Source: Ruminococcaceae bacterium UBA1448
Lineage (GTDB): Bacteria; Bacillota; Clostridia; Oscillospirales; Ruminococcaceae
Direction: 5' to 3'
Assembly (NCBI GenBank): GCA_002329405.1
Contig: DCTE01000067.1
Span: forward strand, 11,081-21,169
Length of the DNA stretch: 10,089 nt
The position numbers and the translations under genes were made by a program. Shown here in pieces: positions 5,393 through 10,089 of this stretch. The notes below the pieces were generated by a model. The model searched no databases. It saw only the letters and a program-made list of their open reading frames with translations, and was not told where the DNA came from. Positions within the stretch are counted from its first letter, which is position 1. Each line of letters opens with the position of its first letter.

Positions 5393-7012
5393 ATGTCTTT
5401 TCCGATCCGCTTTGATCCATTGACTTATCATTATTCCTCCCGGCGGAATATTGTATATGCAAAAAACGGGATGGTCTGTACCGGTAACCCTCTGGCTGCT
5501 CAGGCAGGTCTGGATATCCTGCGGCGGGGCGGCAACGCGATTGATGCGGCTGTCGCGGCTGCTTCAACACTTACGGTTGTAGAACCGACCGCCAATGGCA
5601 TTGGCAGCGATGCTTTTGCTATCCTGTATACCGGCGGGAAGCTGTATGGCCTCAATTCGAGCGGCCCTTCTCCGATGTCTATTTCGGCGGAAGAGGTGCG
5701 TTCCCGTGGATTTGACCAGATGCCGGAAGATGGTGTGGTACCGGTCAATGTTCCTGGTGCACCTGGAGCGTGGGCAGCGTTGTCCACGCGGTTTGGCAGT
5801 ATGCCGCTTACCCAGACAATGGAGACGGCTATCCGGTATGCAGAAGAAGGATATCCGATTGAACCTGGTGTCGGGTCAGGCTGGAAATCTTCCTTTGCCC
5901 GCTGCAAAAAGGCTGCCGAGCGTTTTCCTGAGGTCAATAGCTGGTTTGAGACATTCGCGCCGGACGGACGGCCGCTTGAAGTAGGAGAGCTGCTTCGGCT
6001 GCCCGGGCATGCGCGTACCCTACGCGCCATCGCTGAGAGCAACGCAGAAGAGTTTTACCGGGGCAGTCTGGCTGAGGAGATTGACCGGTTTATGAAACAG
6101 TACGGCGGGTTCCTGTCCAAGGAGGATCTGGCGGCTTTTTATCCCGAATGGGTGCAGCCGTTGACGACCGATTACCATGGCTATACCGTCTGTGAGATTC
6201 CGCCGAACGGACATGGGATTACCGTCCTGATGGCATTGAATATCTTAAAAGGTCTGGAACCGGCCAGTGATCTGTTTACCGAAACACACCGGCAGATCGA
6301 AGCGATGAAACTGGCATTTACCGACGCACAGCGGTATGTCGCAGATCCGCGGTATATGGCTGTTTCTCCTGAACAGCTGCTTGGCGAGGAATACGCCGCC
6401 GGACGCCGTACCCTGATTGGCAGCGAAGCATTGATGCCGGAACACTGGGAACCGGTCAAGGGCGGCACGGTTTATCTGTGTACTGCTGACCGTGAAGGCA
6501 ATATGGTATCGTACATCCAGAGTAATTACATGGGATTCGGCTCAGGCGTTGTCATTCCCGGAACGGGTATTTCGCTGAACAACAGGGGCGCAAACTTTTA
6601 TCTCGATCCCTCTCTTGCCAACTGTCTCGGACCGGGCAAGAAATCCTACCATACAATTATTCCCGGCTTCCTGATGAAAGACGGAAAGCCGGTCGGCCCA
6701 TTCGGCATTATGGGCGGTTTCATGCAGCCGCAGGCCCATTTACAGGTGCTGCTGTCGGCGATCGATCACCATCTTAATCCGCAGGACGCATTGGATAAGC
6801 CCCGCTGGATGTGGACTGGCGGCAAAACCATTGAGGTTGAACAGTCATTTGATCCTGCATTGCTGGGACAGCTGGCGCGTGCAGGACATAAGATTGTCGT
6901 CCGGCAGTCAAGTGTCCCGTTTGGCCGGGGAGAGATCATCTGGCGGAATGAAGATGGTGTTCTCTGCGGCGGATGTGAGATGCGTACCGATGGTCAGGTT
7001 GCGGCTTATTAA
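5393..7012 (+). CDS. Gamma-glutamyltransferase family protein (YwrD-like, self-cleaving Ntn hydrolase)
   Basis: A 539-residue member of the gamma-glutamyltransferase family, enzymes that remove or transfer the gamma-glutamyl group of glutathione and related amides. Family landmarks are the N-terminal segment GNPLAAQAGLDILRRGGNAIDAA, VNVPGAPGAW, and NNRGANF after the cleavage site. The expected autocatalytic nucleophile is T359 in KGGTVYLCTADREGNMVS; cleavage there would give subunits of about 358 and 181 residues. Sequence around it, and SNYMGFGSGVVIPGTG, match the YwrD-like branch rather than E. coli Ggt. The usual Ser-Ser region is replaced by KKSYHTIIPGF, and the Gly-Gly pair is kept in IMGGFMQPQ. 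No signal peptide is visible, so it is probably cytoplasmic, unlike secreted GGTs; the substrate is therefore uncertain. AAAGGA lies ten bases before the ATG. It is first in a run of five same-strand genes. Confidence 0.9.
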   Translation: MSFPIRFDPLTYHYSSRRNIVYAKNGMVCTGNPLAAQAGLDILRRGGNAIDAAVAAASTLTVVEPTANGIGSDAFAILYTGGKLYGLNSSGPSPMSISAEEVRSRGFDQMPEDGVVPVNVPGAPGAWAALSTRFGSMPLTQTMETAIRYAEEGYPIEPGVGSGWKSSFARCKKAAERFPEVNSWFETFAPDGRPLEVGELLRLPGHARTLRAIAESNAEEFYRGSLAEEIDRFMKQYGGFLSKEDLAAFYPEWVQPLTTDYHGYTVCEIPPNGHGITVLMALNILKGLEPASDLFTETHRQIEAMKLAFTDAQRYVADPRYMAVSPEQLLGEEYAAGRRTLIGSEALMPEHWEPVKGGTVYLCTADREGNMVSYIQSNYMGFGSGVVIPGTGISLNNRGANFYLDPSLANCLGPGKKSYHTIIPGFLMKDGKPVGPFGIMGGFMQPQAHLQVLLSAIDHHLNPQDALDKPRWMWTGGKTIEVEQSFDPALLGQLARAGHKIVVRQSSVPFGRGEIIWRNEDGVLCGGCEMRTDGQVAAY

Positions 7013-7024
7013 AGGAGTCTGGAT

Positions 7025-7438
7025 ATGAAAGCAAGAGTTGTAGACAAAGCAGTGGCAGCTGTCTGGCTGTATCTTCCGCAGCCGGATGAAGAGATTGCAG
7101 AAACGGTTAAAACCGCCGCGCAGCAATGCGGCACGACGTTTGGACAGTTTGGCCCTGCGTCTGCCGGCATGAAACTGTCGGATATTCTGTCCGGCAGCGT
7201 GCAAAGTGGGCTGGATGTCGAGATCGTTCCTCCAAAACAGCCGGTACTGTTGATGGACGGTATTGATCGTGCTGGTCTGGATCAGATGCTTGCAGCACTC
7301 AGACGGGGCTTTGGTGAGAAAAATCTGCCAGGTATTGCTCTCAAGGCGGTAGTGACGCCGACCAATCGTGGCTGGCGGTTTGACCAGCTGGTGGAAGAAC
7401 TGCAAAAAGAACATGAAATGATGCGGAAAAAAGGCTGA
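7025..7438 (+). CDS. DUF3783-like domain protein
   Basis: A 137-residue soluble protein with no signal peptide or membrane segment. The C-terminal half (about residues 73-131) has PVLLMDGIDRAGLDQML, then KAVVTPTNRGWRF and a final helix LVEELQKEHEMM. I recognise this as the DUF3783 pattern, whose function is unknown. The N-terminal half begins with a strand (VAAVWLYLP) and a helix and is less conserved to my eye. The start is well supported: AAAGGAG (7011-7017) overlaps the stop codon of the preceding gene, seven bases before the ATG. That 12-base gap suggests translational coupling with the gamma-glutamyltransferase. Confidence 0.75.
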   Translation: MKARVVDKAVAAVWLYLPQPDEEIAETVKTAAQQCGTTFGQFGPASAGMKLSDILSGSVQSGLDVEIVPPKQPVLLMDGIDRAGLDQMLAALRRGFGEKNLPGIALKAVVTPTNRGWRFDQLVEELQKEHEMMRKKG

Positions 7439-7461
7439 AGTTTACAGAAGGGGGCAGCGGG

Positions 7462-8832
7462 GTGAAAAGAAGGATTCTGAGCTTGTGGTGTCTGCTGGCA
7501 GCGGTGGTCATGCTGGGCGGATGTTCTGCGACCAATGTCATCACCAGTGTGGACGCACTTCTGCGCCCGCCCCGGCTGACCGATGATCAGAACGATATTT
7601 ATGATGCGCTGGCTGCTTACCTGTCGGGCAAGGAAATGCACCTGGTCTATCCGCAGCAGGGAAATTATCTGTCTGCATTTATCCAGCAGGATCTGGATGG
7701 TGACCAGCTGGATGAGGCCGTAGTTTTTTATCAGCTGACTGCTTCCACTTCGGCCGCACCAATTAACATGGCGGTGATGGATCATCAGGGCGGACGCTGG
7801 ACGGTCATTTCGGATATCCAACTGGATGGAAGCGGGGTAGAAGACTTCTCGGTCGTCCATGGGGAAGGAAAACCGATGATGGCGGTTGGACTGTCATATG
7901 CGGGAGAGTCGGGCAGCAGTTTGTTACAGGTTTTCAGGCTGTATGGAAAAGAACTGCGGCTGGTGTTTTCCCGAACCTATCTGGCTAAAACAATCGGGGA
8001 TCTGACCGGTGACGGGAAAAATGAAATATTGCTGGTTTATCCGCATGAGAACAACGAGGGTATGCAGAGTGTACAGGCTGGATTGTTTGTCTGTACAGAC
8101 AGAGACAATGGAAATGAAGACTTCGTGCAGGCGGTCAGCTGTTCTGTCAACCCGGAGATTACCCGGTATCAGCAGCTCAATACAGTAATCTCTGTGCAGG
8201 ATAGCCGGGATACCAGGGTGCATGTCTATCTGGACGGATATCGTGGAAGTGCGATGTTGACAGAGGAAATCCTGCTGGTGACCAAGAATGGAATATCCAG
8301 CCTGGAAAATCTGACCTGGTCGGATGCCGGTGACTGGACAGGAGAAAGTTATCCGCAGAGGTTCATGCTCAATGCCATGGATATCAACCAGGATGGCTGG
8401 TACGAGATACCAGGCCAGCGTCCGCTTCCGGGGTATGAGGCAGAAGATACGGATATTGTCTATCTGACGACCTGGTACCGGCATTTTGGCAGGCGGTATA
8501 TCCCGGTGTATTCGGCATATATCAACAGCCTGCTGAGCTATCAGTTTATTTTCCCGGATGAATGGGAAGGCAATGTCACTGCTTATCGCGGTCCATACGG
8601 CAATGAGATCACCTTCTCGGTCTGGGATGAGAATAAACCAATGGAGGATACCGCGCTGATGTCCCTGAGGGCGGTAAATATTTCCAGCTGGCGTTCGGGG
8701 AAGGTTTCTCCCGAATATGAATATCTTGGCTCCCGTGGACAAATTGTTTTTCTGGCACGGGTAATTGATACGACAAGCCGGTATGCGGTGTCGATGGAGG
8801 ATATCAGGGAACGCTTTATGGATATGAGATAA
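7462..8832 (+). CDS. Lipoprotein with calcium-loop-like motifs, unknown function
   Basis: A 456-residue predicted lipoprotein. A basic N-terminus (MKRR) and hydrophobic stretch lead to the lipobox LGGC, with C21 as the lipidated residue, so the mature protein should sit on the outer face of the membrane. Three acidic loops of the VCBS/FG-GAP or EF-hand-like kind are visible: DLDGDQLDE (77-85), DLTGDGKNE (180-188) and DINQDGWYE (307-315), each followed by hydrophobic beta-like sequence. This suggests a beta-rich, possibly propeller-like, calcium-binding ectodomain. I do not recognise the family. The start is GTG, with GAAGGGGG at 7447-7454 seven bases upstream. It ends 12 bases before the response regulator gene, so a role in or under the control of that two-component system is plausible but inferred from position only. 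Confidence 0.85.
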   Translation: MKRRILSLWCLLAAVVMLGGCSATNVITSVDALLRPPRLTDDQNDIYDALAAYLSGKEMHLVYPQQGNYLSAFIQQDLDGDQLDEAVVFYQLTASTSAAPINMAVMDHQGGRWTVISDIQLDGSGVEDFSVVHGEGKPMMAVGLSYAGESGSSLLQVFRLYGKELRLVFSRTYLAKTIGDLTGDGKNEILLVYPHENNEGMQSVQAGLFVCTDRDNGNEDFVQAVSCSVNPEITRYQQLNTVISVQDSRDTRVHVYLDGYRGSAMLTEEILLVTKNGISSLENLTWSDAGDWTGESYPQRFMLNAMDINQDGWYEIPGQRPLPGYEAEDTDIVYLTTWYRHFGRRYIPVYSAYINSLLSYQFIFPDEWEGNVTAYRGPYGNEITFSVWDENKPMEDTALMSLRAVNISSWRSGKVSPEYEYLGSRGQIVFLARVIDTTSRYAVSMEDIRERFMDMR

Positions 8833-8844
8833 TGGGGTGAAAAG

Positions 8845-9537
8845 ATGAAGCGAATACTGGTTGTGGAAGATGAAGACGCAATCCGTGGTTTTGTCGTCGT
8901 CAATTTGCAGCGCAGTGGTTATACCGTTGTGGACGCTGCCAGCGGCGAGCAGGCACTGGAGGCATATGAGGCGGCGGACGGAGATTTTGATGTGGTTCTG
9001 ATGGACATTACGCTGCCCGGTATCGACGGGTTTGAGGTCTGCCGTAGACTGCGGGCGAAATCTGCCACGCTGGGCCTGATCTTTCTGACGGCCCGCACGC
9101 AGGAAATGGACAAGGTCGGCGGATTGATGATGGGGGCGGATGATTATGTGACCAAGCCATTCTCTCCGTCTGAACTGGTCGCCAGGGTAGACGCTGTTTA
9201 CCGGCGGGTGCAGCTGGCGGCAGTCTCATCCCGTACGGCGGTGATCGAAAGCGGGCCGTTTGTTTTGAACACCCGGAGCAGGACGCTGCATAAAAATGGC
9301 CGTCCGATTGACCTGACCCAGGTGGAATATCAGATTGTCGAACTGCTGATGCAGCATCATGGAGCGGCGATGGAACGGACCAAGATTCTCAGCGAGGTAT
9401 GGGGTACAGCAGTGTTCACCGATGCAAAAATCGTCGACGTCAACATTCGTCGTCTCCGGGTCAAGATTGAGGATGAACCGTCCAGCCCGCAGTATATCCA
9501 GACAATCTGGGGCTATGGGTACAAATGGTGTCCGTGA
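8845..9537 (+). CDS. OmpR/PhoB-family response regulator
   Basis: A 230-residue DNA-binding response regulator. The receiver domain (about 1-120) has the acidic pair E8/D9, phosphoacceptor D54 in LMDITLPG, switch residue T82 in FLTAR and K104 in VTKPF. The C-terminal winged-helix domain (about 132-228) contains LTQVEYQIVELL, the recognition-helix region DVNIRRLRVKIE and the terminal wing IQTIWGYGYKW. All catalytic residues are intact, so it should be phosphorylated by a partner kinase, most simply the one encoded 35 bases downstream. The start ATG has GGGGTG five bases upstream. Targets cannot be told from the sequence. Confidence 0.95.
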   Translation: MKRILVVEDEDAIRGFVVVNLQRSGYTVVDAASGEQALEAYEAADGDFDVVLMDITLPGIDGFEVCRRLRAKSATLGLIFLTARTQEMDKVGGLMMGADDYVTKPFSPSELVARVDAVYRRVQLAAVSSRTAVIESGPFVLNTRSRTLHKNGRPIDLTQVEYQIVELLMQHHGAAMERTKILSEVWGTAVFTDAKIVDVNIRRLRVKIEDEPSSPQYIQTIWGYGYKWCP

Positions 9538-9572
9538 ATACTGGATGACCGGTTGGGAAAGGAAGACAGAAA

Positions 9573-10089
9573 ATGCGGATAAAAGGAATTGCTCAGAAAT
9601 GGCTGCTGAACTCCTTTGGCATCGTTCTGGTCATCTTGATTGTTTGCATCATTGGCAGCGGTATTCTGCTCCGGCAGTACTATTATGGAGCGGTACAGCA
9701 GCTGTTGCTGGCGCGATCGGATTTTGTGTACAGCATGCTGGAACGGTATGCGCAAGGCAGTGCAACCGGTTCTGTCGACGGAGACCTGCGGGAATATGTT
9801 GTTTCATATGCGGACAAGGGGACCATTGAACTGATGGCTTTGGATTCCTCGGGGGTTGCCAAGCTGACTTCCAGTGGTTTTACCTATCAGAGCGGTGCGG
9901 CTCCTGATTATCTGGAGGCACTGGAATCAGAATCGGGAGTCGGTTGGTGGACCGGCCAGATGAATGGCCAAAAGGTAATGGCAGTCTGCCGGATGGTGCC
10001 GGTTTTGAACAGCAGCTATTCTGCTTTGCGATTTGTGGTTTCGCTGGAGATGGTGGATCGGATTATTTTGTCGCTCATTTTGCTGGTAA
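9573..10089 (+). CDS. Sensor histidine kinase, N-terminal part (truncated by window end)
   Basis: The first 172 residues of a membrane protein that continues past the window. A basic start (MRIKGIAQK) precedes a transmembrane helix at about 11-33. A soluble region of about 130 residues (34-162), predicted to lie outside the membrane, contains VYSMLERYA, IELMALDSSG and GWWTGQMNG, and resembles the strand pattern of PAS/Cache-like sensor domains. A second hydrophobic segment begins near 163. The HAMP, DHp and ATPase domains would follow but are not in view, so the kinase call rests on this topology and on its place directly after a response regulator. GGAAG (9561-9565) lies seven bases before the ATG. 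Confidence 0.8.
   Translation, partial: MRIKGIAQKWLLNSFGIVLVILIVCIIGSGILLRQYYYGAVQQLLLARSDFVYSMLERYAQGSATGSVDGDLREYVVSYADKGTIELMALDSSGVAKLTSSGFTYQSGAAPDYLEALESESGVGWWTGQMNGQKVMAVCRMVPVLNSSYSALRFVVSLEMVDRIILSLILLV

Noticed and set aside
9359..9829. 156-codon plus-strand frame overlapping the response regulator and kinase
   Set aside because: It is out of frame with two clear genes, and its product shows no family features.

Overview
The window looks like chromosomal DNA of a low-to-mid GC Gram-positive anaerobe of the Clostridia (probably Oscillospiraceae/Ruminococcaceae-like). The reasons are strong AGGAGG-type ribosome binding sites, TTG and GTG starts, consensus sigma-A promoters, a clostridial-type citrate synthase, a YwrD-like gamma-glutamyltransferase, and a membrane protein that faintly resembles the sporulation protein SpoIID. 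This assignment is inference. No mobile element, CRISPR array, tRNA or rRNA was seen.

Layout. (1) 31-1014: a VanH-like D-2-hydroxyacid (D-lactate) dehydrogenase. (2) 1244-2698: a promoter, a CNNM/CorC-HlyC family membrane protein with DUF21, two CBS domains and a CorC_HlyC domain (TTG start at 1316), and its terminator. (3) 2701-2897, minus strand: a consensus promoter (TTGACG-17-TATAAT), four consecutive hairpins and an intrinsic terminator, with no convincing reading frame. This is a strong candidate for a small non-coding RNA of about 160 nt with C-rich unpaired segments, and it is the most novel-looking item here. (4) 2940-3665, minus strand: a membrane-anchored protein, possibly a degenerate SpoIID/LytB relative. 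(5) 3780-5298: promoter, citrate synthase and terminator. (6) 5323 to the end: a promoter followed by five same-strand, closely spaced genes: gamma-glutamyltransferase, a DUF3783 protein, a large lipoprotein with calcium-loop-like motifs, an OmpR-type response regulator, and the 5' part of a sensor histidine kinase cut by the window end.

How they fit together. The dehydrogenase, the CNNM protein and citrate synthase appear to be separately transcribed metabolic or transport functions. The last five genes have gaps of only 12-36 bases and no visible internal promoter or terminator, so they may form one operon. The lipoprotein directly upstream of the response regulator and kinase could be an accessory surface component of that signalling system; this is inference from position only.
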